Positions 1 to 7,867 of a stretch of 39,057 bases of DNA are shown piece after piece. A program made the position numbers and the translations under genes. Position 1 is the stretch's first letter. Every line of letters begins with the position of its first letter. The DNA is from Bacteroidaceae bacterium (lineage in GTDB: Bacteria > Bacteroidota > Bacteroidia > Bacteroidales > Bacteroidaceae). The notes under the pieces were generated by a model, which had not been told where the DNA came from, did not search any database, and saw nothing but the letters and a program-made list of their open reading frames with translations. The DNA is taken from assembly GCA_900771425.1 (NCBI GenBank), contig CAAGNV010000084.1:1-39057 (forward strand). Reading direction: 5' to 3'.

Positions 1-9
1 AGAATGACA

Positions 10-271
10 AGCGTCTGGAAGACGCTACAGCCTCGTAGAGGCGGTCAATAACCCCGTACATACGGAGCGACAGCGGAGGATGTGCGGGGAACAGAGACCA
101 CCCAGTCTCTCACAGCCGTCTGGAAGACGGTACAGCACATGACTAAGCGAGGTAGCGTCCTCCAGACGCTCATTTAGTGTATCGCTGACTATCCCTGCAC
201 ACCTTCACTACGTTACGGTGTACAGGGTTATTGACCACTCGCTGCGCTCGTTGTAGCGTCCTCCAGACGCT
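10..271. repeat. Large imperfect inverted repeat made of nested hairpins
   Basis: Left arm about 10-105 and right arm about 194-271 are inverted copies of each other over roughly 80 bp. Each arm holds a GCGTCTGGA-type hairpin (10-28 and 253-271), a GTCAATAACC block (about 47 and 227-236), and a second hairpin whose stem is CCCCGTACAT/ATGTGCGGGG on the left and CCCTGTACACC/GGTGTGCAGGG on the right. The middle carries further hairpin copies at 116-130 and 152-170. No convincing gene lies in 1-388; a short frame at 208-423 overlaps rnfA and the terminator and is not supported. The window starts inside or next to this structure. Confidence 0.75.
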
Positions 272-318
272 TGTGAGATGAAAGCATATTTCCTATCACT
301 CCAAATATCGGAAGAACC

Positions 319-363
319 AAAAAAAACATCAGCCACTGGATAAATTGAGACCAGTGGCTGATG
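319..363 (-). terminator. Rho-independent terminator of the rnf operon
   Basis: A perfect 13-bp stem (CATCAGCCACTGG, 327-339, with 351-363) closes an 11-nt loop. On the minus strand it is followed by eight T residues (plus-strand A run 319-326). It lies 25 bp after the stop codon of rnfA, as expected for the end of the operon. Confidence 0.93.
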
Positions 364-388
364 TCTTATAATGTTTGTAAGTATCTGT

Positions 389-1009
389 TTACAATCCGAA
401 CAGTACCTTGAGTCCGCCGTCAACTCCGCTGAATCCCATGAATGACATGGCGAGTAGGCTGGCTGTGATGAGTGCTATAGGCATTCCCTGCATTGCCTTC
501 GGTATGCGGGCAAACTGGAGTTGCTCACGCAGTCCGGCAAAGATAATCATGGCGAGGGCAAAGCCGAGGGCTGTAGAGACGGCATAGACGATACCTGGGA
601 GGAGTCCGAACTCGATGCCTTGGCTGTTGTACTGGTTGCTTGCCACCTGAATGGCTACACCGAGGATACAGCAGTTGGTGGTGATGAGTGGGAGGAATAC
701 TCCGAGTGCCTGATAGAGTGAAGGACTGACCTTCTTCAGTATGATCTCGACCATCTGTACGAGGGCTGCGATGACGAGGATGAAGGCAATGGTCTGTAGG
801 TATGCCAGTCCGTTTGGTTCGAGCACGTATATCTGGATGAGATAGGTGACGATGGTGGCGAGCGTGAGCACGAAAGTCACGGCTGCTCCCATGCCTGCGG
901 CTGTGTCAATCTTCTTCGATACTCCGAGGAACGGACAGATGCCGAGGAACTGTGACAGGATTACGTTGTTGACGAATATCGCTGTGATGAATATTAATAA
1001 GTATCCCAT
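389..1009 (-). CDS. rnfA: Electron transport complex subunit RnfA
   Basis: Integral membrane subunit of the Rnf complex, which couples electron transfer from reduced ferredoxin to NAD+ with export of Na+ or H+ across the inner membrane. The 206-residue protein is close to the usual RnfA length (about 190). It begins with the family-typical stretch MGYLLIFITAIFVNNVILSQ, continues with FLGICPFLGV, and has about six hydrophobic segments; a central CCILG motif belongs to the conserved cysteines of RnfA/RnfE-type subunits. It is the last gene of the operon, 6 bp after rnfE, and is followed by the terminator at 319-363. RnfA and RnfE are paralogs; the order B-C-D-G-E-A and the N-terminal sequence fix this one as RnfA. 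Confidence 0.96.
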   Translation of the reverse strand: MGYLLIFITAIFVNNVILSQFLGICPFLGVSKKIDTAAGMGAAVTFVLTLATIVTYLIQIYVLEPNGLAYLQTIAFILVIAALVQMVEIILKKVSPSLYQALGVFLPLITTNCCILGVAIQVASNQYNSQGIEFGLLPGIVYAVSTALGFALAMIIFAGLREQLQFARIPKAMQGMPIALITASLLAMSFMGFSGVDGGLKVLFGL

Positions 1010-1015
1010 GGTCTG

Positions 1016-1597
1016 TTACTTCTTTAACTTGTTTACTATTGCGATGAGGTAGCCGAGTGTGAGGAATGCACCTGGGGCAAGTACGAACATGAGCATGCCG
1101 TATTGCTCGCCCTGAAGGGTGAAACCGAACACGCCGCCTGTGCCGAGGAACTCACGAACTGCTCCGAGGAGTGTGAGGGCAAGGGTGAAACCGATGCCGA
1201 TGCCGATGCCGTCGAAGATGCTGGCTACTGGGTTGTTCTTTGCTGCGAATGCCTCGGCACGTCCGAGGATGATGCAGTTGACCACGATGAGCGGAATGAA
1301 CAGTCCGAGTGTGTCGTAGATGTCGGGCACGTAAGCCTGCATGAGCATCTGCAGTATGGTTACGAGCGATGCGATAACTACGATGTAGCAAGGTATGCGC
1401 ACCATGTCGGGCACGATGTCCTTGATGAGTGATATGATGAAGTTACTGAGGATAAGCACGAACATGGTAGCCAATCCCATTGACATTCCGTTGATGGCAC
1501 TGGTGGTAGTGGCGAGTGTAGGGCACATACCGAGCAGGAGGACGAACGTAGGGTTCTCCTTGACTATGCCATTGAGTAATACTTTCAGGTTGTTCAT
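1016..1597 (-). CDS. rnfE: Electron transport complex subunit RnfE
   Basis: Integral membrane Rnf subunit, paralog of RnfA, 193 residues with about six membrane helices. The start MNNLKVLLNGIVKENPTFVL and the following LLGMCPTLA match the RnfE/NqrD family. Conserved cysteines occur in the first and middle thirds (GMCP, VNCIILGR); in the complex RnfA and RnfE together hold an iron-sulfur centre inside the membrane. The start codon overlaps the rnfG stop codon as ATGA, suggesting translational coupling, and is preceded by an unusually complete Shine-Dalgarno sequence (1604-1613). Assignment rests on sequence and on the canonical gene order. Confidence 0.95.
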   Translation of the reverse strand: MNNLKVLLNGIVKENPTFVLLLGMCPTLATTTSAINGMSMGLATMFVLILSNFIISLIKDIVPDMVRIPCYIVVIASLVTILQMLMQAYVPDIYDTLGLFIPLIVVNCIILGRAEAFAAKNNPVASIFDGIGIGIGFTLALTLLGAVREFLGTGGVFGFTLQGEQYGMLMFVLAPGAFLTLGYLIAIVNKLKK

Positions 1598-2187
1598 TTG
1601 TTGCCTCCTTTCTGTGATGCTGATGTGGTGCCGTCAGTTCCGTCGGCATACAGTTTGTCGTATGCTGCCTGTACTGCTGCAAGGAATGCGCGTGAGGTGA
1701 TGGTCGAAGCCGTGATTGCATCGATGTCGCCTTCGCCGCCCTTGGTCACGCCCATCTTGGTGGTAGCAGGGTTCTTGCCAATGATGCAACCCTTGCCGCC
1801 TTCCTGGAACCATTCGGCTGCCTTGATACCGAGTCCCGGAGTCTCTGCTGTCTCAAGTATTGAGTAACCGAGGATGTTGCCTTCCTGGTCGAATCCCACG
1901 AGTACCTTGAGCGTACCTCCGAAACCGTTCTGTGTGCTCTCGATAGCCACGCCCTTGTCGGTGGTATGGAGTACGAAACCATCTGCTTCCGAGTCGGTGA
2001 CGGTAAGCTGTTCGCTTTCGCCTACGCCAAGTACCTTCTTGATGCTCTTTGCGAGGTTCTCAGCCTTGATGTCTTCTATCTGTTGCTTGGTTGCTTCGTT
2101 TACGGCAGCCAAGGCACCGCCGGCTACGATGCTGATGAGTGTCAGCACCAGTGCCATGTTGGTTAATGATGACTTTAGCTTTTTCAT
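1594..2187 (-). CDS. rnfG: Electron transport complex subunit RnfG (covalent FMN protein)
   Basis: Periplasm-facing flavoprotein of the Rnf complex, 197 residues. One N-terminal membrane anchor spans about residues 9-28. An FMN-binding domain follows, and its attachment motif is D156-A-I-T-A-S-T162. The canonical form is DxxTGAT, so Thr162 is the predicted site of phosphoester-linked FMN, added by an ApbE-type flavin transferase (none is in this window). The conserved ETPGLG stretch lies at 115-120. The usual Gly-Ala before the acceptor Thr is Ala-Ser here. The gene overlaps rnfD and rnfE by ATGA at both ends. The tail after about residue 180 is Thr/Ser/Gly-rich and probably disordered. Confidence 0.95.
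   Translation of the reverse strand: MKKLKSSLTNMALVLTLISIVAGGALAAVNEATKQQIEDIKAENLAKSIKKVLGVGESEQLTVTDSEADGFVLHTTDKGVAIESTQNGFGGTLKVLVGFDQEGNILGYSILETAETPGLGIKAAEWFQEGGKGCIIGKNPATTKMGVTKGGEGDIDAITASTITSRAFLAAVQAAYDKLYADGTDGTTSASQKGGNK
1604..1613 (-). promoter_or_regulatory. Very strong Shine-Dalgarno site before rnfE
   Basis: On the minus strand AGAAAGGAGG ends 6 nt before the rnfE ATG. It is complementary to ten nucleotides of the usual Bacteroidota 16S 3' end. The site lies inside the last codons of rnfG (Gln-Lys-Gly-Gly). Most genes in this window have no such site, as is normal for the phylum. Confidence 0.7.
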
Positions 2188-3203
2188 TTCTTGACTACCT
2201 CCCCGAATCGCTTTGGTTTACAATAGTTGTTGATGAGTGGAGTGAATGCGTTCATGATAAGTATCGCGAACGACATACCTTCGGGATATGCACCCCAGGT
2301 ACGGATGACTACGGTGAGGAAGCCGATGGCTACACCATAGATTATCTGTCCCTTCTTGGTCATAGGACTTGTCACGTAGTCGGTTGCCATGAATACGGCA
2401 CCGAGCATGAGACCACCTGAGAGCAGTTGCTCGACTGGTCCTGCATATACAGGGTTTGCCATGTGCATGAGTCCTGAGAATACTGCTACGGTAGCGAATA
2501 TTGCCACAGGTATGTGCCATGTGATGATCTTGCGTACAAGCATGTAGATGAGGCCGATGAGGATTGCCAATGCGCATACTTCACCGAGACAGCCGCCACC
2601 CATTGGTCCTTCGCCGAATACGGACGAGCTGGTGTTGCCGATGAGCATGTCCCAGGCGTTAGGCATGTCCTGAAGCATTGAAGGATCCTTTGCCTTGATT
2701 GCTGCCTTCATGAGTGCGAGTGGCGTGGCACCGGTTGTACCGTCGATTGTCGTAAATCCTTGTCCTACTACCGGCCAGCTGGTCATCTGTACAGGGAATG
2801 ATATGAGGAGGAATGCACGACCGGCGAGGGCTGGGTTGAAGAGGTTGCAGCCAAGTCCGCCGAAGGTCATCTTGACTACTCCGATAGCGAACAATGCGCC
2901 GATGACTACAATCCACAGAGGGATGTTCGACGGCATGTTGAATGCGAGGAGGATACCTGTGAGGATGGCAGAACCGTCGGTCACGGTAGGTCTTGTGTTC
3001 TTGAGCATATACTTGCCTATGGCCCACTCGAAGAACACGCATGAGGCAACAGACACGGCTGTCACCGCAATGGCACCAAGTCCGAAGAAGATGAACGAGC
3101 AGACGAGTGCAGGGATGAGTGCGATGCACACCCCGTACATGTTCTTGCTCACTGAATCGCCTCCGTGAACGTGTGGTGATAATGATATTGTGAGTTGTTT
3201 CAT
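2184..3203 (-). CDS. rnfD: Electron transport complex subunit RnfD (covalent FMN membrane protein)
   Basis: Membrane subunit with covalently bound FMN, 339 residues, about nine or ten hydrophobic segments. The flavinylation motif D154-G-T-T-G-A-T160 is perfect, making Thr160 the predicted FMN attachment residue. The RnfD/NqrB signature GGLGCNLFNPALAGRAF lies at about 115-131. The N-terminus (SLSPHVHGGDSVSKNMYGV) is typical for the family. It starts 10 bp after rnfC with a modest AAGGA site 5 nt upstream, and its stop overlaps the rnfG start (ATGA). Confidence 0.96.
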   Translation of the reverse strand: MKQLTISLSPHVHGGDSVSKNMYGVCIALIPALVCSFIFFGLGAIAVTAVSVASCVFFEWAIGKYMLKNTRPTVTDGSAILTGILLAFNMPSNIPLWIVVIGALFAIGVVKMTFGGLGCNLFNPALAGRAFLLISFPVQMTSWPVVGQGFTTIDGTTGATPLALMKAAIKAKDPSMLQDMPNAWDMLIGNTSSSVFGEGPMGGGCLGEVCALAILIGLIYMLVRKIITWHIPVAIFATVAVFSGLMHMANPVYAGPVEQLLSGGLMLGAVFMATDYVTSPMTKKGQIIYGVAIGFLTVVIRTWGAYPEGMSFAILIMNAFTPLINNYCKPKRFGEVVKK

Positions 3204-3213
3204 TGTTTCCTTT

Positions 3214-4557
3214 TTACTTCGCGTTTCTACTTCTGATGATTCCCATTACTGTGCTCTTGCCCAGACGTATGTAGTCGAGCAGAGGACGGTGTGAAGGGCA
3301 TGTGAACTGGCACGAACCACATTCGATGCACGATGTGATGTCTTCCTTTTCCAGACGGTCCCACATCTGTTGGTCGGTACATGCGCTGAGGAGGTAAGGC
3401 TCGAGTCCCATAGGACAGGCACCCACGCACTTGCCGCAGCGGATACATGGGTCGGCTTCGGCACGTGTGGCTTCCTGCTCGTTCATGATAAGTACGCCTG
3501 ACGACCCCTTGCAGATAGGCACTTCGGTATTGAGGAGTGCCTTGCCCATCATAGGACCGCCGCCGATGACCTTGCCTGTATCTTCAGGCAGACCGCCGCA
3601 AGCGTCGATGAGCTGGCTCATTGGTGTGCCCATACGGGTGAGGAAGTTGCTTGGCTGCTTGAGGCTCTTGCCCGTTACGGTGACGATACGCTCGAACAGA
3701 GGCTTGTTCTTCATGACTGCCTGATAGACGGCAAAGGCAGTGCCTACGTTCTGTATGATGGCACCCACGCTTACTGGCAATGCAGGCGGTGCAGGTACCT
3801 GACGGCCTACGACTGCATCGATGAGTTGCTTCTCGCCGCCCTGTGGGTACTTCACCTTGAGCGGAACTACCTCAATCTGTGGATAGGCCTTTGCCTTTTC
3901 TGTCATCAGTGCGATGGCGTCGGGCTTGTTGTTCTCTATTGCGATGTAGCCCTTCTCGACGTTGACTGCCTTCATCAGCAGGGTCACGCCCACGAGGATT
4001 TCGTCGGCATGTTCGAGCATCAGTCGGTGGTCGGCTGTGAGGTAAGGCTCACACTCTACGGCGTTGATGATGACCCACTCAGGCTTACTGCCTGGAGGTG
4101 GCATCAGTTTCACGTGGCATGGGAAGCACGCACCACCCATACCTACTACGCCTGCGTTCTTTATCTTGTCAATAATCTCCTTGTCGGTGAGTTCCGGACG
4201 GTCGTTCAGGGTGACGAGCGTGTCGGTGCGGTCGATGCCTTCCATCCATTCGTCGCCTTCCACGTTGATGTAGATGGCTGGCTTGGCGTAACCGCTTGCA
4301 TCGATGATGGAGTCAACCTTTGCCACTGTTCCTGATACGGATGAGAAGATAGGGGCGCTGACGAAACCGCCTGCCTCGGCTATCATCTGACCTACTTTCA
4401 CCTTGTCGCCCTTCTGGACGATAGCTTTGGCGGGTGCGCCGATGTGCTGTCCGAGGGGGAATACTGCTACCTTAGGCAACTCTGCTACCTTGATGGGTTG
4501 TGCAGCCGAGAGTTTGTTTTCTGCGGGATGTACACCGCCTATTCTGAATGTCTTCAT
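3214..4557 (-). CDS. rnfC: Electron transport complex subunit RnfC
   Basis: Peripheral cytoplasmic subunit that carries the NAD(H) site, FMN and two [4Fe-4S] clusters, 447 residues. Visible parts: an N-terminal barrel-sandwich-like region (about 30-100); a flavin/NADH region containing GMGGACFPCHVKL (139-151) and ECEPYLT (168-174); a SLBB-like segment around 255-345; and two ferredoxin cluster motifs, C371/C374/C377-C381P and C410/C413/C416-C420P. The length is that of compact RnfC proteins without the long alanine-rich tail of gammaproteobacteria. The start overlaps the rnfB stop as ATGA. Confidence 0.96.
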   Translation of the reverse strand: MKTFRIGGVHPAENKLSAAQPIKVAELPKVAVFPLGQHIGAPAKAIVQKGDKVKVGQMIAEAGGFVSAPIFSSVSGTVAKVDSIIDASGYAKPAIYINVEGDEWMEGIDRTDTLVTLNDRPELTDKEIIDKIKNAGVVGMGGACFPCHVKLMPPPGSKPEWVIINAVECEPYLTADHRLMLEHADEILVGVTLLMKAVNVEKGYIAIENNKPDAIALMTEKAKAYPQIEVVPLKVKYPQGGEKQLIDAVVGRQVPAPPALPVSVGAIIQNVGTAFAVYQAVMKNKPLFERIVTVTGKSLKQPSNFLTRMGTPMSQLIDACGGLPEDTGKVIGGGPMMGKALLNTEVPICKGSSGVLIMNEQEATRAEADPCIRCGKCVGACPMGLEPYLLSACTDQQMWDRLEKEDITSCIECGSCQFTCPSHRPLLDYIRLGKSTVMGIIRSRNAK

Positions 4558-5666
4558 AAGCCTAAAAGTATTTGTTGTGATGGAAGTAATGGTGCGTCAA
4601 AGCTCTTATTTGTGGTCTCTGCACTCTCTGCCTGCTTCTGGTCAGGAGTGATGTCGATGGTACCGTGGAGCAGGAACTGCTGTGACGGTAGGAGCGGAGC
4701 ATTGAAGTCAACCTTCAGCTCGCCCTCGTAAGGCTTGACGTTTGTACTCTTGACTGCCGGTGCTGAAGCGGTGCCGACTGACTGGACCGCATCAGTTGCT
4801 GCCGGCTTTGCTGCCGGTGCTTTCTTTACGATGACCTTACGCTCCTGTCCGAGCATGTTGATTGTGGCACGTGGACAGGCATCCTTACAAGCTCCGCACA
4901 TCGTACACTTGACAGGGTCGATGTAGGCGAGGTTGCTGTCGATGGTGATGGCATCGCTGCCGCATACCTGCTGACACTTGCCGCATCCGATGCAGGAAAC
5001 GGCGCAGGCCTTCATTGCCTTGGCACCCTTGTCCTTGTTGACGCACTCTACGACCATGCCCACCTTGCTGTCATCTACCTGACGAATCTCGATGATGCCT
5101 CGTGGACAAGCCTTTGCACATGCTCCGCAGGCACTGCACTTCGTGCGGTCAACCTCAGGCAAGCCTGTCTCTGGATTCATCTGGATGGCTCCGAACTGGC
5201 ATGCTTTGACGCAGTCGCCGCATCCGAGGCATCCGTACTGACACATCGTCTCGCCCTGACTCGTTGAGTTGGCGATACGACAATTCATGACTCCGTCGTA
5301 CTTGACGACGCGCGGACGGTTCTCGCAGGTTCCGTTACAGCGGACCACGGCTACCTTCGGTGCTGCGGCCTTGGCTTCCAGACCGAGTGCTGCCGCAATC
5401 TTTGCCATGCATTCGTTGCCGCCTACGGGACAGGACAGCCCGCCGAGGTCACCGCCGTCAGCCGCCTTTACACATGCTGCCGCCATACCACCGCAACCAG
5501 GGAATCCGCATCCACCGCAGTTGGCACCAGGCAGCAGTTCTGCAACCTGACCGATGCGAGGATCTTCCTTTACTGCGAACTTCTTGGAGATGAGGAACAG
5601 CACGAGTGCTGCTGCCAATCCCACTGCTCCAAGTACGAGCACCGCAATAAGAATTTCATTTACCAT
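4554..5666 (-). CDS. rnfB: Electron transport complex subunit RnfB, with a repeated C-terminal tail
   Basis: Ferredoxin-like entry subunit that accepts electrons from reduced ferredoxin, 370 residues. An N-terminal membrane helix (about 4-27) is followed by the Fe4S domain (C50, C53, C58, with C79 as likely fourth ligand). Several ferredoxin-type [4Fe-4S] motifs follow, in the Cys groups 142-156, 177-187, 221-235 and 254-264. After about residue 275 comes an extension of about 95 residues: a Lys/Ala/Pro-rich linker, then two near-identical segments FNAPLLPSQQFLL (321-333) and FDAPLLPSQQILL (356-368), the second ending the protein at Gly-Leu. I do not recognise this tail. The start is the ATG at 5664-5666, with no Shine-Dalgarno site. 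It follows rseC by about 116 bp of repeats. Confidence 0.95.
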   Translation of the reverse strand: MVNEILIAVLVLGAVGLAAALVLFLISKKFAVKEDPRIGQVAELLPGANCGGCGFPGCGGMAAACVKAADGGDLGGLSCPVGGNECMAKIAAALGLEAKAAAPKVAVVRCNGTCENRPRVVKYDGVMNCRIANSTSQGETMCQYGCLGCGDCVKACQFGAIQMNPETGLPEVDRTKCSACGACAKACPRGIIEIRQVDDSKVGMVVECVNKDKGAKAMKACAVSCIGCGKCQQVCGSDAITIDSNLAYIDPVKCTMCGACKDACPRATINMLGQERKVIVKKAPAAKPAATDAVQSVGTASAPAVKSTNVKPYEGELKVDFNAPLLPSQQFLLHGTIDITPDQKQAESAETTNKSFDAPLLPSQQILLGL

Positions 5667-5698
5667 AGCGTATAATAGAATTGATAATTTGGTTATAT

Positions 5699-5750
5699 TT
5701 ACGAATTACGAATTACGAATTACGAATTACAAATTACAAATTACGAAATA
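5699..5750. repeat. AT-rich heptamer array
   Basis: GAATTAC is repeated head to tail (about seven units, some as AAATTAC) between rseC and rnfB. Similar AATTAT/AATTAC arrays occur at 11038-11072, 35955-35990, 37454-37508 and 38916-38943, always in intergenic DNA. Confidence 0.85.
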
Positions 5751-5804
5751 CTTTTCACTTTTCACTCGCGAAGCGCCTCTTTTCACTTTTCACTCGCGAA
5801 GCGC
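5751..5804. repeat. Perfect 26-bp tandem direct repeat across the rseC stop codon
   Basis: The same 26 bp (beginning CTTTTCACTTTTCACTCGCG and ending AAGCGC) occurs at 5751-5776 and 5779-5804 with 2 bp between. The rseC stop codon (5783-5785, minus strand) and its last residues Arg-Phe-Ala-Ser-Glu-Lys are encoded by one copy, and the other copy lies just after the stop. Confidence 0.9.
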
Positions 5805-6247
5805 TTTATCCTCCACACGAATTGTCTTTGTATCCGTTGTCGCTGAGTCCAGAGAATAAAATAGTAGAGCGCGAGTGCGAGGAATGCCAGTCCGATGCTT
5901 GCGGGTTCGCTCAGACCGAACGACTGAATGCCTGCAGCAATCATGCCTACCGTCAGTATCAAAGGCACGACGAATGCCAGCACTACCGCCTTGTGCCCCA
6001 TTTCACTCGAACCATAGACCACGACGCGGTCGCCTACGCGTAGCCCAGTTCCGTCGGTCCCGACCACGGGAGCGTCAGAGCCTTGACCGTCCGTAGCCAC
6101 ATCGACCAGCTTGTCCTTGCTTTCTGCCGACTGACAGAGCGAGCGAGCCGTACATCCGGCACACGCCGAAGCCTGAGTGATGCGTACCCGAATGACGCCG
6201 TCCTCAATGCTCTCGACCGTTCCGCTATGCTCTATCCTGTCTTTCAT
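5783..6247 (-). CDS. rseC: RseC/SoxR-reducing-system family membrane protein
   Basis: Small inner-membrane protein of the RseC family, 154 residues. Members are often the first gene of Rnf operons in Bacteroidota and are thought to act with the Rnf complex; in E. coli RseC and Rnf homologs help reduce SoxR. The N-terminal soluble part carries a cysteine cluster (C29, C32, C38) matching the family CxxC pattern. Two membrane helices lie at about 86-108 and 115-134, followed by a basic tail. It heads the operon rseC-rnfBCDGEA and has a promoter box almost on top of its start codon. Its last residues fall in a 26-bp tandem repeat, so the C-terminus may vary between strains. The family call is solid; its biochemical role here is inferred. 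Confidence 0.88.
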   Translation of the reverse strand: MKDRIEHSGTVESIEDGVIRVRITQASACAGCTARSLCQSAESKDKLVDVATDGQGSDAPVVGTDGTGLRVGDRVVVYGSSEMGHKAVVLAFVVPLILTVGMIAAGIQSFGLSEPASIGLAFLALALYYFILWTQRQRIQRQFVWRIKRFASEK

Positions 6248-6254
6248 AATGGCG

Positions 6255-6262
6255 CAAAGTTA
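6255..6262 (-). promoter_or_regulatory. Probable -7 promoter box for the rseC-rnf operon
   Basis: TAACTTTG on the minus strand matches the Bacteroidota -7 consensus TAnnTTTG. It ends 7 nt before the rseC ATG, so transcription would start about 2-5 nt upstream of the start codon, giving a leaderless or nearly leaderless mRNA. No TTTG was found at the -33 distance. Confidence 0.6.
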
Positions 6263-6379
6263 CAAAATAAATAGCAATTAGTAGTCCCATTCATGCAATA
6301 ATTCATGAAAAATCTCACTTATCGCTGACTTTACGCTATTATTTTCGTCGGGGTGACAGCATAAGTCGAAAAGATTACT

Positions 6380-6387
6380 TACATTTG
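6380..6387 (+). promoter_or_regulatory. Probable -7 promoter box for the purine permease
   Basis: TACATTTG fits TAnnTTTG, about 100 bp before the permease start. No good -33 TTTG precedes it. The leader (about 6393-6487) shows no purine-riboswitch core sequence. Confidence 0.55.
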
Positions 6388-6487
6388 CCTTCGAAATAAA
6401 TATCAACAGGAACTGACGCCGACCGTAATCAACCGTACCTAAGTCGGGGTGAGGCACAGTGAAGGACGTAATAAATCAACCTTACTT

Positions 6488-7813
6488 ATGTTAAAGAAGT
6501 TATTTGGCCTCGACCGCTCAAGGCATAGTGTAAAGACTGAAATAGTTGCGGGCATTACCACGTTCGTAACCATGGCATATATCCTTGCCATCAACCCAAG
6601 TATATTTGCCGATCTCGGAAATATACTCGGCGCAGACAATGGCATGCCGGCCGATGCCGTATTCACGGCTACTGCGTTGGCTGCCGTAGTGGGCACCATG
6701 ATCATGGCGTTCTATGCCAAGAAACCGTTCGGACTCGCTCCGGGCATGGGACTCAACGCCTTCTTCGTCTATACGGTATGCATCAGCATGGGGTATAGTT
6801 GGCGCTTTGCATTGACTGCCATACTGATTGAGGGTCTGATATTTATAGTGCTTTCGGTAACCAACGTCCGTAACTTCATCGTCGATGCTTTCCCTGACAG
6901 CCTTAAGCGAAGCATTGGCGTGGGCATTGGCTTCTTCATTGCCCTCATAGGATTGAAGAACGCAGGCATTGTCGTGGCTGACCAATCGACCGCAGTGGCA
7001 CTGGGAGATTTCAGCAGCCCAGCCGTGTTGCTTGCCCTCGGCAGTTTCATCGTGACCGCAGCCCTCGTGCTGCTCCGTGTGAAGGGCGGCATGCTAATTG
7101 CAATACTGCTCACCACCGTCGTAGGCATTCCGCTTGGAGTGACTCAGTTTGGCGGCGTAGTTTCTGCCCCTCCGTCTGTCGCCCCTATATTCTGTCAGTT
7201 CGAGTGGTCACAGGTGTTCTCGTGGGATATGCTCATTGTCGTCTTTACGTTCCTCTTCCTCGACATCTTCGACACTATGGGCACGGTAGTGGGCTTGGCC
7301 GTAAAGGCTGATATGGTAGATAAGGACGGCAAGATGCCCGGAGCCTCACGCGTCTTCATGGCTGATGCCTTGGCAACGACCGTAGGTGCGTGCCTTGGAA
7401 CCAACACCACCACTACATACATCGAGAGTGCATCGGGCATAGCAAGCGGCGGACGCACTGGCCTCACCTCGTTTACTATCGCCGTGTGCTTCCTCCTCTC
7501 CCTGTTCTTTGCCCCTCTTTTCCTTGCCATTCCGTCGGCAGCGACTGGCCCTGTGCTTGCCATCGTGGGTGTGATAATGTGTTCGCCAGTGAAGGGAATC
7601 GACTGGGAAGACTTTTCCGAATCCATCCCGGCCTTCGTCACCATCTTCTTCATGCCGTTTGCCTACAGCATAAGCGACGGCATCATGCTCGGTGTCATTA
7701 CATACGTTTTGCTTAATGTCATCTGTGGCAAGTACCGCAAGGTCAATCCTACACTGGCCGTGTTGTCAGTGCTCTTTATACTGAGATATGTGTTTGTCCA
7801 GTATCTGAATTGA
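6488..7813 (+). CDS. NCS2/AzgA-type purine (guanine-hypoxanthine) permease
   Basis: Inner-membrane nucleobase transporter of the AzgA branch of the NCS2 family, 441 residues from the chosen start. The N-terminus MLKKLFGLDR followed by TEIVAGITTFVTMAYILAIN is a hallmark of this branch, as is PGMGLNAFF (residues 85-93). Hydrophobic segments cover almost the whole length (about 12-14 helices). The reading frame stays open to 6449, but the additional 13 residues (MRHSEGRNKSTLL) are unlike the family, so the ATG at 6488 is preferred. Family members take up hypoxanthine, guanine or adenine with protons; the exact substrate cannot be read from the sequence. It is monocistronic, between a divergent rseC and the terminator at 7868-7909. 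Confidence 0.92.
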   Translation: MLKKLFGLDRSRHSVKTEIVAGITTFVTMAYILAINPSIFADLGNILGADNGMPADAVFTATALAAVVGTMIMAFYAKKPFGLAPGMGLNAFFVYTVCISMGYSWRFALTAILIEGLIFIVLSVTNVRNFIVDAFPDSLKRSIGVGIGFFIALIGLKNAGIVVADQSTAVALGDFSSPAVLLALGSFIVTAALVLLRVKGGMLIAILLTTVVGIPLGVTQFGGVVSAPPSVAPIFCQFEWSQVFSWDMLIVVFTFLFLDIFDTMGTVVGLAVKADMVDKDGKMPGASRVFMADALATTVGACLGTNTTTTYIESASGIASGGRTGLTSFTIAVCFLLSLFFAPLFLAIPSAATGPVLAIVGVIMCSPVKGIDWEDFSESIPAFVTIFFMPFAYSISDGIMLGVITYVLLNVICGKYRKVNPTLAVLSVLFILRYVFVQYLN

Positions 7814-7867
7814 TGTCAGCACTCCGTCGTGTGCAGTCACATAAATGAAATGAAAAACTATAATCCC

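Noticed and set aside
208..423. A 71-codon minus-strand frame at the window start
   Set aside because: It runs through the terminator and into rnfA and has no domain.
6388..6487. Purine riboswitch before the permease
   Set aside because: The conserved core sequences of purine riboswitches are not present in the leader.
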